A stretch of 64,000 nucleotides of DNA from Blepharisma stoltei (Eukaryota; Ciliophora; Heterotrichea; Heterotrichida; Blepharismidae). Made by a program: the position numbers and the translations under genes. The stretch is taken from contig CAJZBQ010000005.1 of NCBI GenBank assembly GCA_914767885.1, forward strand, positions 1 to 64,000, in the 5' to 3' direction. The stretch's first letter is position 1. Each line of letters starts with the position of its first letter. The notes beneath the pieces were generated by a model. It worked only from the letters and a program-made list of their open reading frames with translations, had not been told where the DNA came from and made no database searches. Positions 11,973 through 22,437 of this stretch are shown piece after piece.

Positions 11973-14914
11973 TTATTTACTCATAATTATTTCAAGATTC
12001 GGTGATTTATAGATGCCTTCTGGTAACATTTCATTTATAACATTTTGATAGTGTTGCTTTATCTTGAATCTTTGCATTTTTAAAGTGTCAGTCAAAAAAT
12101 TTTCAGGCGTTCATGGAGTTTTTTCAATATAAATCGTGCTTACTTGCTCATAAGGCAATAAAGATTTTTGTGAAGCGATTTCTGCTAAATCTAGCAAAAT
12201 CGCTGTTTTTAATTCTTCTGAGCTGCAAATTTCTTCATAGCTTCTATTTTCAAAACCTCGATTTTCATGAGCTCAGCTTTCTTTTATATACATTTCATCA
12301 GGGACTACAATTCCAACGATACTCATCCCAGTCGGCTCAGCATGCAGATAAATTTGTTTAACAAAGCTACTTGAATGGTAAATAGTTTCAAGCCTTTCGA
12401 TAGCTATAAATTCTCCATTAGCAAGCTTAAGTATATTTATTTTCCTATCAATAATTGCTACGGCGTTTCTATCAGGTAAGATTGCAGCAATATCGCCAGT
12501 GTGCAGCCAGCCATATTTATCAATGATATTGACTTGCTCTTTTGAATGACCAACACTATAATACCCAACAAAAACTGAGTCACCTCTCAAGCACAACTCT
12601 CCTATCTTGCCTTTGTATTCTTCAAATTTGAAATCTTCTGGTAGGTTTTCTTTGCTTAATTTCATTTCTAATCCTGGAGATGGACCGCCGACGTGGCCTA
12701 AAGAATTGTCTCCAGGCATTGAGCATAAGCAAGCAATGGATCCTTCAACTAGTCCATAGCCTTCAAGAATGCTGCAAGATAATATGATCCTGAGCTCTTT
12801 GAGGATTTTTGAGTTCATCGGCGCAGATCCTGTACATAGGACCCTTATCTTGCCTCCCAAAATTCTTCTTGCTGCTTTGAGTACCAATTTATCTCATATT
12901 GCATGCTTAATTGACCCATTCTTGTCATAATTTTCAAATTTTCTTTTCAAAGCTGACCTGAGAAGAAAGCCTTTGAGATTTCTTTGCTTCGAAAACTCTT
13001 GATTAATTAAAATATATAGCCTGTGCATCATCCTCGGAACTGTAAGCAAGACGGTTGGCTTGAGAATTTGAAGATCCTCTGCAAACTCGGTCGAATCCCC
13101 TGAGGCAAACCCCACTTTTCCACCATTAAAAGCGACCAAATATAACAGCCATCTTTCCATAAGATGAGCCATTGATATATATGAAATGTGTGTGTCGCTA
13201 ATCCTGTCAAATCCCAGTCCGCATGCCCTTGCGCTTGCTATAGAAGAAACAATATTCTTGTGCGAAATAATTGCAGCTTTAGGATACCCTGTAGTTCCAC
13301 TTGTGCTGCATAGTGTAAAAATGTCATCCGGGCTCAGCTTAACCTCAAATCTTTCTGGCACATTCTCTACAGAAATGGTGGACTTCGCTGAGTTTCCTTG
13401 TTTTCTTTCTTCAAGGCTTAAACATTCTAATTCTCTAAATGAGATTGTTCTTATATACTGATTGCCCGATGATGGCACTCACAGCGTCATCATCGGGCAA
13501 CGTTTTTTAAGGGTCCACACGGGAAACGGGTTCTACGTGTGGAACCCTTTTTGACGCGTAAAAGTGAGGATTCTCCACGTGTTAAAAAGGGTTCCACACG
13601 TGGAACCCTTTTCCAGTTGACCCTGAAAAGGCGTTGCCCGATGATGACGCATTGAGCGCCATCATCGGGCAATTTCTATATCAGCATTTGCAGCGTGCTT
13701 TCTTTCTTCATTATTTAAGTCTTCAAATTGGATTATCAGCTCAAGTGTAGGAATTTGTCCTTCCTCTTTGAGACTTATTAGCCTAGAAAAATTGCTTGAG
13801 CTGCAGCACATGTATTTTAATCCTACTTGCTTTATCATATTCGCAATAAACTCTCCTCTCTGCATATCAAAAAACCCGAAACTTGCAATCCTTTTACTCA
13901 TGCAAGCAATTTCTAGCAAAATTCATTCTTCTCTATTTTTTGACAAAATTCCTAAAATTTTAGTCCCGTTTTCGTCGGGAAATAAATTCAGTAAATCAAG
14001 ACCTGAAGCGATTTTTTCAATCCTTTCATGCGCCTGCCTATATGTAATCCACTGATATTCATGCCTTCTATCAGATTTTCTGGAGCCTAAAAAAGGCCTA
14101 TTCGGATAATCAGCAACTGACTGTAAGAAGCAATCATAAAGAGTTTTTTGCCCTTTTACTTCAGAAGGGAATATACATAAAATGGCGTATGACGTCCGAC
14201 CCGTCCTCTCGTGTGACGGTAACCCATGTATATCCGGGCATGGTTTTTAGGAGGAATGATTAAGTCCAGCAATATCTGGAGCCCAGAGGCGATGGGCGAA
14301 CGCACAGACCCGCTGATTTGTGGCCAGATCCTTGGGCAGTTAATCGTGAATCCTTTTTCCAGCAGCGCCCTAGCCAGTGGGTGCCCGAAATGGAGCAGGG
14401 TGATTTCCCTGCTCAGGCTGCTTTTGATGGCTTTGCCCCGAACGACGGAAGTCGTTGAGTTTTTACTCAGGGATGACCTGGTAAAAAGGGGAGGCAGGCT
14501 AGACTTGCAAGACGGCGGTCCCTCCGGTTTAAAGGGCCCTTTATTGTGGCGACACCGGCCAGGGTAGGTACAGTTGGCCTTAGACGGGCGAAGGGACTGA
14601 GTTGGAAATGGTGGTGCCCAGCAAGGGTCTGCGGACACACAAAAAGGCAAACCCACTACCGAGAAACCGGGGGTTTCGGCCCGGGCTCAGAGGAACCAGA
14701 GGTGGAAGTCCACCCAATTCGCTTGTGCCAACACGCTACTGGAAGAAGAGACTTTAAACATTAATCCATAACATAACATAACATAACATACTTCAGAAGG
14801 GACTAAGCCATCAATAAATTCAGGGTGACGGTAAATCGGACTATCGAATTCTGATTCAGTTCCAGGTATTGGTGAACAATATTCATGAACAAGAGTGCCA
14901 TTTCTGCCTCCCAT
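11973..14914 (-). CDS. Long-chain acyl-CoA synthetase (two IESs)
   Basis: AMP-forming long-chain fatty-acid:CoA ligase, which activates fatty acids with ATP and CoA; usually on ER, peroxisome or mitochondrial membranes. The spliced frame is 694 residues after removing 13456-13680 (225 bp) and 14159-14790 (632 bp), both multiples consistent with the frame. Visible landmarks: the N-terminal YPNRPFLGSR and WITYRQ motifs typical of the family, the AMP-binding P-loop TSGTTGYPKAA, the adenylate motif EGYGLVEGS, GWLHTGDIAAI, and IIDRKINILKLANGEFIA, all in order and at normal spacing. TGA encodes Trp in SKNREEW, IWDKLV and KTPWTP. Start ATG at 14914, stop TAA at 11973. The YG-motif reads YGLVEG rather than the commoner YGxTE. 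No signal for localisation is evident; the 3' neighbour on the same strand side is a MITE and the upstream neighbour is the ankyrin-pseudokinase gene, co-oriented. Confidence 0.93.
13456..13680. mobile_element. Palindromic IES, 225 bp, in acyl-CoA synthetase
   Basis: TA-bounded and GC-rich. Each end is itself a hairpin: ATTGCCCGATGATGGC..GTCATCATCGGGCAA on the left, and TTGCCCGATGATGACGC..GCGCCATCATCGGGCAA on the right. Between them lies an inner pair of AAGGGTTCCACACGTGGAAC-like palindromes. Removal joins ...AANAD to IRTISFREL in frame. Related by layout and terminal motif to 54978-55207, 55941-56168 and 63119-63174. Confidence 0.9.
14157..14802 (+). mobile_element. Retroposon-like insertion with 14-bp target duplication
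   Basis: The sequence TACTTCAGAAGGGA occurs at 14157-14170 and again at 14789-14802. Between them lie 618 bp of GC-rich DNA ending in an ATAAC microsatellite (CATAACATAACATAACATA), the pattern of target-primed non-LTR insertions such as SINEs or LINE fragments. The target duplication begins with TA, so excision between the two TAs (14159-14790) would restore the acyl-CoA synthetase frame (GLVPSEVKGQKTLYD). The body shares the hairpin CCACTACCGAGAAAC..GGGGGTTTCGGCCC with the insertion at 60574-61106. Frames inside are not recognisable proteins. Confidence 0.8.
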
Positions 14915-14969
14915 TTAAAAAAGTAAAAATATTAATTTGGTTAACAAGCTGATATTTTAATAATTGGAA

Positions 14970-16865
14970 TTAAATCGGTCCAGATGAACTTCTAGATGGT
15001 GGCTTGGCTCCTGAAGACTCATCAATTGTATCAACTTGATTCCATTCAGGCCCAAGCCTTGGCGGTCTCGTTTTTCTTGAATACAGTGCTTTCCAATTAA
15101 CGCCTTCAAAAAATTTCATCTTTTTCATTTGCGAAGTCAATGGTCTTTTACCGGGGTTCCTGTTCATTAATTGGCTGATTAAATCTTTTGCACCGTCAGA
15201 AATATAGCTTGGAAATGTCAACTTCGCTGATTTTATATTTTTAAATAAAACTTGTGTATCTTCATTATAATAAGGTGGCATCCCTGTGAGCATTTCGTAT
15301 AATAGGGATCCTAAGCTATACATGTCTAATGCTTGATTTGATGATTGCTTTTGCAATATTTCCGGAGCCATATAAGCTGGAGCCCCACAAAACGATTTTG
15401 CTGGATTAGCTTGGCTTACGTCTTCTTTAGCCAATTGGAAATTAGTAAGTCTGATATGGCCTAGGGCGTCCAAATAAATGGTTTCAGGCTTTAGATTTCG
15501 ATAAACAACGTCAAGCTTGTGGAGATAGTCTAAGGCAAGGACTGCTTCAGCAAGGTAAATCTTGGCAGATTCTTCATCGAAATGCCTCCTTAAGTCCAAA
15601 TGGTTCCTGAGTGTTCCATTCGGGCAATATTCCATGACTAAGTATAGGTGATTCTGCGATTGAAATGACTGATGGAGCGATAATATAAATGGATGCTTTG
15701 TTTTTTTAAGGATTCTGTACTCAGTCATAGCAAATTTGACTCCGTTAATTAGCTGTAAATGAGGCTTATTATAGACTTTCATGCAGAAAATCTTATTGCT
15801 GTCAATTTTCAATGCTTTGAAAAGCCTCCCTAAGTGCTCCACTCCAATTTCTTCTACAATGTCATATTGTTTTGTTTGAGGTGTTACTTCACTCAAGAGA
15901 TCAGAAATCCCAAATTTCGGTTCGCCTGAGTCAGGCAAGACAGGTGACCCAGGTTCAATGTTCGCTTTCGGGACCCCAGATTCATTAATGTCAGATGTTT
16001 CTCTAGTTATAGCTATGAAATGTATTGGGTTTCTTGTTGGTGAACTGTCTTTTGTCTTTAGTCTTTGCCAGTAGTCACAGGCTTCTTTTATTCTCTTGGT
16101 CCATTGTTCACACACTTCAGGATAATATGAGTTATATTTGAACTTTAAAGCAGCAGTTTCTATAATGAAATAATAATAACTTCTATTAAATCCTTTTGTA
16201 AAGAGATTTTTTAAGTCTCGGACTTCATCGAAAATGATGGAATATTTAGGCTCTTGGTTATCTAAAAACGACTCACGTGATTTATAGTGATATAAAAATC
16301 CTTCTTCGACGTCTAAGACCAAATAAACCAATTTATCGGTGCCAAATACAGGCTTGCTTCAATTTATGACCCCTGAAAAATTAGGCGGCATGTCAGGATC
16401 TCTAACTTTTTTAATAGTATATCTTTTAAGCATTTGCTCACCCATGTATTTTGGGATTTCTTCTAAAATCGCAGGCTTGTTGGCGTATTCTAATGGGATT
16501 TTCCCAACTGGGTCTTCTAAAGTCATTGAAGCTCCATGTTCAAGCAACAGAATAACAATTGCTGTATCCCCTGACTGGCACGCCAAATGAAGTGCCGAGC
16601 CTTTGTCTCTGGACATTTGATTGACGTCGATATTTGGACAAGATGCTAATAGCTTGGCACATTCAAAATGGCCATTTGCACATGCCAGTTGTAAAGCAGT
16701 CCAGCCATCGTCAGTTTCTCTGTTTAAATTGACTCTTCAATTTAGTAATTCTTTTACTATTTCAACGTTCCCGCTTTTGCAGGCATGATGAATGCACCTT
16801 CACCCAGTTTTGTAAGGCTTGTTTAAGAATGTTGTAATTTCTCCCTTTGGAACAGTATAGTTCAT
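14970..16865 (-). CDS. Ankyrin-PH-AGC-type pseudokinase
   Basis: 631 residues from ATG at 16865 if that start is right; the frame is open a further 20 codons upstream to a TAG, so an upstream exon is possible. Ankyrin repeats occupy about 1-150 (GWRCIHHACKSGNVEIVKELL, GWTALQLACANGHFECAKLL, SALHLACQSGDTAIVILLL). A PH-like domain follows at about 172-268, then a kinase fold at about 333-585. Key catalytic residues are missing: the HRD-loop reads VVYRNLKPETI (Asp to Asn, and the following Asn to Thr), the DFG reads TNFQL, and the glycine loop is IGVEHLG. The ATP lysine (FCMKVY) and APE (YMAPE) remain. Known PH-kinase proteins are AGC kinases of the Akt type; this one is inferred to be a scaffold or allosteric pseudokinase bound to membranes. 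TGA encodes Trp four times. Confidence 0.88.
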
Positions 16866-17103
16866 ACTTGCTGTATACTGCTCAATTATTTCCCTCAACT
16901 CTTCCGGAGTCCCTAATTTTGCAATCTAATTCTCCCTTTCGAGGAAAGTCAATATTTCTGTTTTAAAGAAAAGTACCTAATATTTTTTAAAGTTTTTTAT
17001 TATGAACTTATTACTTTTCTTAAAATTAACCTTTAATTATTAATTATATAAGCAAAAATATTATTTATATAAGACATTTCTAACATATTTTTGATTTTTC
17101 ACT

Positions 17104-17478
17104 TTATATTGCTTTTTCAGAAAGGTAAGTTACCCTTACCATTATAGCCTTTCCAATCAAATTGGCGTCTGAGTATCTTTTTCTCCCATAGCTTTCAACA
17201 AGCAGCTCCTGGTGATTTGTATCAAGCTGTTCTCTTAAATGAACCATTTCAAGAAGCACACTTGATCCATTTTCAAGGCCATAAAACTTACAGGACCATC
17301 CTTCAACAATCATCACTTTTACATCGCACATATAAGTGTACAGTTTTAGCCTGTTAGCGTTCACTCTCACTTTCTCTTCAATTTTTTGTTTCAGTTCTGT
17401 GATTGTTGTGTTTTCTTGAAGCGAAATCTTGCAAAAAGTGACTTGAGGGTCTTCATGTTTCCGAAGCACAATTTCCAT
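17104..17478 (-). CDS. Ubiquitin-like domain protein
   Basis: 124 residues, TAA stop. The first ~80 residues have the beta-grasp pattern of ubiquitin-like domains (TVTFCKISLQ-type strand, TITELKQKIEEKVRVNANRLKLY helix and strand, then SSVLLEM). No C-terminal Gly-Gly is present, so it is not a conjugated modifier; more likely an adaptor. The C-terminal 40 residues are basic and unrecognised. Lies just upstream of the ankyrin-pseudokinase gene on the same strand with a 238-bp gap. Confidence 0.6.
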   Translation of the reverse strand: MEIVLRKHEDPQVTFCKISLQENTTITELKQKIEEKVRVNANRLKLYTYMCDVKVMIVEGWSCKFYGLENGSSVLLEMVHLREQLDTNHQELLVESYGRKRYSDANLIGKAIMVRVTYLSEKAI

Positions 17479-17810
17479 TTTGATTTCACCGATACTAATT
17501 TATCTTAAAAATTATAGATTGGCGAGAAAAGGCTTTAAATCAAATTCTAAGATACAGTTGCTTCTTTAGAAACATCTCAGATGCATATGGGAGATTAAAT
17601 AGTAGATTTAGCCTTTATATATAAGCGTTTATCTTCTTGGAGAAGATTTGATTAATTGAAGCAGATAAAAATTTAAGATGATATTCAGAAAATATCTGCT
17701 TTGCTAATCGTCATCTTATTTTTAAATTGCTTATTTAGCTATAAGACTGCATGATTTTTAATAGTTTTAATTAAATACATTATTCGCTACTATACGCAGA
17801 ATATTTTACT
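17479..17810. other. Intergenic, no gene seen
   Basis: 332 bp of AT-rich sequence upstream of the ubiquitin-like gene, ending at the TA that bounds a full MITE. Confidence 0.5.
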
Positions 17811-17812
17811 TA

Positions 17813-18168
17813 CCCCCTCCTCCGTGAGTGAACAAAAAAATTTGGTTACTCACGGAGGGGTTTGTTTTTCAAAAACATTTATATATAAATTTTATAGAAA
17901 ATTTTTTTTTTTCTCGAAATTTTAAAAGAATCTTAATTTGCAAAAATTGGGAATTAAATATTAATTTAATTTATAAAATTTATGTTTTAAAATGCAATTT
18001 GTTTAAAATTAAACAGAATTAGTTCGAGATTTTCATTATACTAATTATCACTTATATATATTTTTTTTTTTCATAAAAAAAAATTTTTGTTCACTCATGG
18101 AGGGTGGGTTTTTGGGCAAAAAATAGGGATTTTTCCAATGGTTTTGTTCACTCACGAAGGGGGAGTTA
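17813..18168. mobile_element. MITE of the GTTCACTCACGG family, full length
   Basis: TA at 17811-17812 and 18167-18168. Left end: CCCCCTCCTCCGTGAGTGAAC followed after AAAAAAATTT by its inverted copy. Conserved AT-rich core, then the right end with two direct copies of TTGTTCACTCACGG-like motifs and GGGGGAG. 356 bp; intergenic. Confidence 0.88.
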
Positions 18169-18310
18169 GTTAATCATATGTCATTTTATGAAATAATTAT
18201 TTAATTTGTCTGGAAAATACTCAATTAACTTTTGATATACAAAATTTTTTTTCCTCTTATAAATTAATATTCCTTGTAATTTTAACAACAGCACAAAATG
18301 TCTGATTAGC

Positions 18311-18705
18311 TGACTCCCCCCCCCTTTAAATTGAAACAAAATATAGGTAAAATTCCTACTTTTTGGGAAATTACCCCCCCTTTAAATTGAAACAAAATTT
18401 TATTATAATAGAAAATTTTATAGGTAAAAATCATTATTTTATATGTAAATACGTTAAATACCCTATTTAATATGCTTCAAACATATAAAATTTAGAAATT
18501 AAACTCTATTTTGTCCAATTGTTATGGGGAGAGTTAGAAGAATACCATTTCAGCAAGTTTACACTTTGAGATTGAGAAATTTATGAATTAATTTTTCATG
18601 AAATTAAAATTAAAATATATATATAAATTTTTTTATAAAACAATTTTCTTAACCCCCCTTTAAATTGAAACAAAATTTTTTGTTTCAATTTAAAGGGGGG
18701 GGAGT
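18311..18705. mobile_element. MITE, TTTAAATTGAAAC-type family
   Basis: Starts GACTCCCCCCCCCC followed by TTTAAATTGAAACAAAAT, a spacer with a TACTTTTTGGG run, then a second direct copy. It ends with a perfect inverted pair around AAAATTTTTT and GGGGGGGGAGTG. The arrangement (two direct motifs at one end, an inverted pair at the other, C/G runs outermost) matches the GTTCACTCACGG family turned round, so the two are sister families. The flanks are TGA.. rather than clean TA. Confidence 0.75.
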
Positions 18706-19014
18706 GAGAGAGGTTGATTCTTCTTTCAGTATGATTAATAATTATTTCGCCTGACTTGAAAAAATTTTTCTCATTAAATTATAAAAGCTTATTATAGTCA
18801 TGAAACGTTTTGGATATTATAGCTCAAAACAAAGTAATATAATTACTTTAAATTTCTTTCATTTTTAATATTTATCACTCTTCACAACTCAATAAAATAT
18901 TCAATTATATTGCTACTCTCATCTCCACTTAATGATTTTTTTCAAATCTTTATTTCTTTCATAATTAGCTTATAAATATGAAATCCACCAATTTGTAATT
19001 TTTATTCAGTCTTG
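18706..19014. other. Intergenic, no gene seen
   Basis: AT-rich 5' flank of the RING-CH/FHA gene. No signal recognised. Confidence 0.5.
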
Positions 19015-20348
19015 ATGTCCACGCAATTACTTGGTCTCGAGAAACACATGGTCTTTTCGATTACGAGTCACGAACTGTCCACAAATCAGATTTCAAAATT
19101 AAAAAATCAGTAGTAATCAATAGAAACGGACACAATTGCTTTCTATGCGACCACCAACCCAAAGAAACGAATTACGACAGCTCAGTTCCTCTGCTTGGGG
19201 TCAAAGTCCATAACCAGGAATTTATAGCTTATCAAGCAAGTGAAAACTCGAGCGAAAAAATGTGACTTGTTGTAAAATACATGAAAATGAACGGATCCAA
19301 GGGCATTACATTGCATGAAGGTGACTGACTCAAACTTGGAAGGGTAAGGCTCAGGGTCAAAAAAATTTTTATTTATAACAGCGCTAGTGGAGAAAACAAC
19401 GAAATCCAGGGGATCCCTAAATATCTTGAAGGGCTGAACACAGAGTGCAGGTCAGTAGATGATGGGGCTGAAGAAAACAAAGAAAACACAGAAAAAGCAG
19501 CATGCAGAATCTGTCTCTTCGACACGTCCACAAAAGAAGACCCTTTGATATCCCCTTGCAAGTGCTCTGGGACTATGAAGTCTGTCCATGTAAACTGCCT
19601 TAAAGAATGACTAAAAAATAAAGTAGAAACCAGGCTATCAGAGAAAGCCACCTCATATTGCTGAAAAGACCTGTCATGTGAGCTCTGCAAAAACCCATTG
19701 CCTTCAAGCATTTTAGTAGATGGAGAAAAAGTTGAATTAATTAGCATGTCGTACCCCCAGTCATCTTATATATTATTCGAAGATTATCGGCCTGAATCAA
19801 GACAAAGCTACGGAATTCACCTTGTTTCTATTCCTAATGGCCAATGTGCAGTTCTTGGACGTGGCCACGAATGCGATATAAAACTGAGTGATATTTCTGT
19901 CAGCCGCACACACTCAAGAATTAGATTTCTTAATAATTCGTTTATCCTTGAAGACAAAAGCAGCAAATTCGGGACTCTTTTGCAGCTGAAACGAGCAATC
20001 CAGCTGAACTCATATAAGGAACTGACGATCCAAGTCAACAGAACCATTTTTCACCTATCGGTGAAGGAGCCATGGACAGTGGCGAGGTTCTGCTGTCCTT
20101 GTATGGCGAAAAGAGTGGTGCCAATTAATGTGATTTCGGACTTAACAGAAGACGGATTTCCTGAGCCAGAGCCAGATGAAGCTGAAGAGAGAGAGGATAT
20201 CCCTTCTCCAGTGACGATGGCCAGAGAAGATAGCTCTCCTCAAAGAATAAGAGAGGACAGCTTTCATTTATTGGTGCCTCCAGTCATGCAAAATATTAGA
20301 TCTGAAATGATGATTGTACCGAATGAAGAGTTAAAAGAAGACTTTTAA
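19015..20348 (+). CDS. RING-CH (RINGv) and FHA domain protein
   Basis: Probable membrane-independent E3 ubiquitin ligase of the RINGv type with a phosphopeptide-binding FHA domain. The RING-CH motif is complete at about residues 155-222: ACRICL, CKCSGTMKSVHVNCLKEW, then CELC. The FHA core is visible at about 255-345 (LGRGHECDIKLSDISVSRTH and KFGT). An N-terminal region with HNCFLC and WLKLGRVRLRV precedes them, as in other ciliate proteins of this make-up known to me. TGA encodes Trp in EKMW, EGDWLKLG, LKEWLKN and SYCWKD. The start is uncertain: the downstream frame has no ATG, while the frame from ATG 19015 (MSTQLLGLEKHMVF) joins it if a 14-nt GT..AG at 19110-19123 is removed; 14 is one short of the usual 15. 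439 residues on that reading. C-terminal tail is acidic and Ser/Pro-rich. Confidence 0.85.
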
Positions 20349-20415
20349 GTGAAGTTGGACAAGTTTTGTATTCATATTGGTCTTATATAACTAGAATTCA
20401 CTTAATCTTAATTCT

Positions 20416-22031
20416 TTAAAATTCCCAAACTGGAACGTGAAGGTAAGCTGACTTCTCAGCCCAATATGGCAGCCCCGCAATGATTTTACTGGCCAAATCA
20501 GAATATTTAGCTTGTTTTTCTCCTCCTAAGGCATTTCCATAAGCGCTGCACACAAAGACTTCGTTATAATCGTTTTTTTCTAACTCCCCCCCCCTCCGTG
20601 AGTGAACAAAAAAATTTTGTTCACTCACGGAGGGGTGTTAATTTTTTTTTTTTTTTTTTAAAAAAAATTTATATATAAATTTTATAAAAAAAATTTTTTT
20701 TTCGAAATTTAAAAAAAATCCTAATTCGCAAAAATTGGAAAGCAAATATTAATTTAATTTATAACATTTATGTTTTAAAAAGCAATTCGTTCAAAATTAA
20801 ACAGAATTAGCTCTAGATTTCATTATACTAATTATCATTTATATATCTAAATTTTTTTCAATAAAAATTTTTTCTATTAAAAAAAAAATTTTTGTTCACT
20901 CACGGAGGGTGGGTTTTTGGGCAAAAAATAACGATTTTTCTAATGGTTTTGTTCACTCACGGAGGGGGGGGACTAAATACCAAATACTCCTCTGACGCTT
21001 TCCAAGGCGCTTCTGAGCAAGCTTAACCCTTGCCCCCTTTCTCCATTTTCACACATAAACATGCCTACTATCGCTAGCGCTTTTCCAATATTTCCTTTAT
21101 CATTGTCCTCATAAAACTTCAGCAATTTCTTTAGGGAATTCAAAATTTTCTAAATTTCTCTTACATCTGGCTCATATAATTCACTTTCCAATCCAATTTC
21201 AGTAAGCGCAGTAAGTGATGGTCCAGATAATTTGTTTTTCAGAACAGTATTTTTGTCAAGTGGATCATAAGCTTCAGGAAGAGCCTCAAACAGCTGAATC
21301 GCTTTTTGCAGGTTTGGGGCTGCTTCATTGAACTCCAATATAGCTTTTTTGTACTCTGAAAGTTGAGGTCCATGCAATTGGCCAATCTCATTTTCTTGGT
21401 ATTTTGTAGCATGCCACCATTGAGCTATTGCAAGATTGTGAAGCACAAAGCAGGTGTTTGCCCCTGGGTTCATATTGAGACACTCGTAGAATTGGGCTTT
21501 AGCTTCGATATGGCAATCGTCTTTGAGTAAAAATGCAGTCTATATGAGTTTTACTCCAATCAAAAACTTCAAATCTTTTTGTGTGTGCCTGTGAAAGATT
21601 TTCCAGTTGTCTTCTCTAAGAATATACTGCCCAAATCTTAAGGCTTTATCTATATTGCTCTGCAAATACTGCTTGAGAAGGTTTTCACAAGCTGTCCCAA
21701 GCTGATGTGAATATTCTTTTTCCTTAGCTTTATAGTTCATAACAATTTCTTCTAATGTCTTTTCGCACTCGTTTTGCTTCTTCTGTGCTCGCAAAATTAG
21801 CGCTATTCTTTGCAAGATAAAATTATATACTGGCTGCCCAAACATTCCTTGATTCGATAATGATTCCAATGTGGATCTGAATTTTTCTTCCGCTTGTGTG
21901 AAGTTCGATTCTTTTACAAACTCAATTGCCTTGGCGTAGTCTTGGCCTAAGCTGCCTGAAAGAATTTGTTCAGTTTCGGTGTTTTTAGGAATACTTGATG
22001 TAGAAAGCCACCTTCTTGCAAATCTCCACAT
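20416..22031 (-). CDS. Mitochondrial-type helical repeat protein (introns, one IES)
   Basis: Starts MWRFARRWLSTSSIPKN, a good mitochondrial presequence, followed by helical repeats resembling TPR (NFTQAEEKFRSTLESL, QNECEKTLEEIVMNY). Two 15-nt introns are clear: 21540-21554 (GTAAAACTCATATAG) and 21150-21164 (GTAAGAGAAATTTAG), each removing an in-frame stop. The last exon is split by the MITE at 20583-20975. If only that 393 bp is removed, a third 15-nt intron (GTATTTGGTATTTAG) appears, but the frame is one base short, at a run of seven T on the + strand. If 404 bp up to the TA at 20985-20986 is removed instead, no intron is needed and the frame is intact (ESVRGVEKNDYNEVF), giving 393 residues. 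Ends VPVWEF. Specific role unknown. Confidence 0.75.
20583..20975. mobile_element. MITE IES, GTTCACTCACGG family, in mitochondrial-type gene
   Basis: TA at 20581-20582 and 20974-20975, 393 bp. All features of the family: C-run, inverted CTCCGTGAGTGAAC pair, TTAAT-T(n), conserved core, two direct right-hand copies and a G run. The exact excision border is debatable (see the host gene). Confidence 0.9.
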
Positions 22032-22437
22032 TATAAACCATTTTAATGCAAAATCAATTCAGCAGCAATGCATACTTGATTAATTAAAGCCGAAAAAATA
22101 AGTTTTCAATATAGCTAAATTTTATTTTTTAGCTTGTGCTCTGTTAAAAAGAAAGCCTAACGATAAATAGGATAACCTCTTTATTATTAACAAAAAATTA
22201 TTAAATTCATGATTTATACTAGTCAATTGCTATAGTGTTTCATCCCTTATGATATGGATATTAAATGCTAAATATAGGTTGTCAATACTAAATGTCAAAC
22301 TGCAAGAAGCATTATGCTTTAAATAATCATGCAGTTATAATTGAAAAAGGTGTTATCATTTGCAATATAGAGCCTCTTGGTTTTAAATTGCTGCAATTAA
22401 CAGACATGCATCATTTAATAGCAATAAATTCATTAAT
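22032..22437. promoter_or_regulatory. Divergent intergenic region
   Basis: 406 bp between the mitochondrial-type gene (minus) and the gene at 22438 (plus), so it must hold both promoters. No specific site recognised. Confidence 0.35.

Noticed and set aside
13028-13461. Frames overlapping the acyl-CoA synthetase in other phases
   Set aside because: They are shadows of the conserved AMP-binding core on the true frame.
14156-14656. Overlapping long frames on both strands (166 and 113 codons) in the GC-rich insertion
   Set aside because: They lie inside an insertion with a target duplication, have no recognisable domain and are the by-product of GC-rich, stop-poor DNA.
20416-20628. A separate 70-residue gene starting in the MITE
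   Set aside because: Its first 17 residues come from the MITE terminus; the rest is the last exon of the mitochondrial-type gene.
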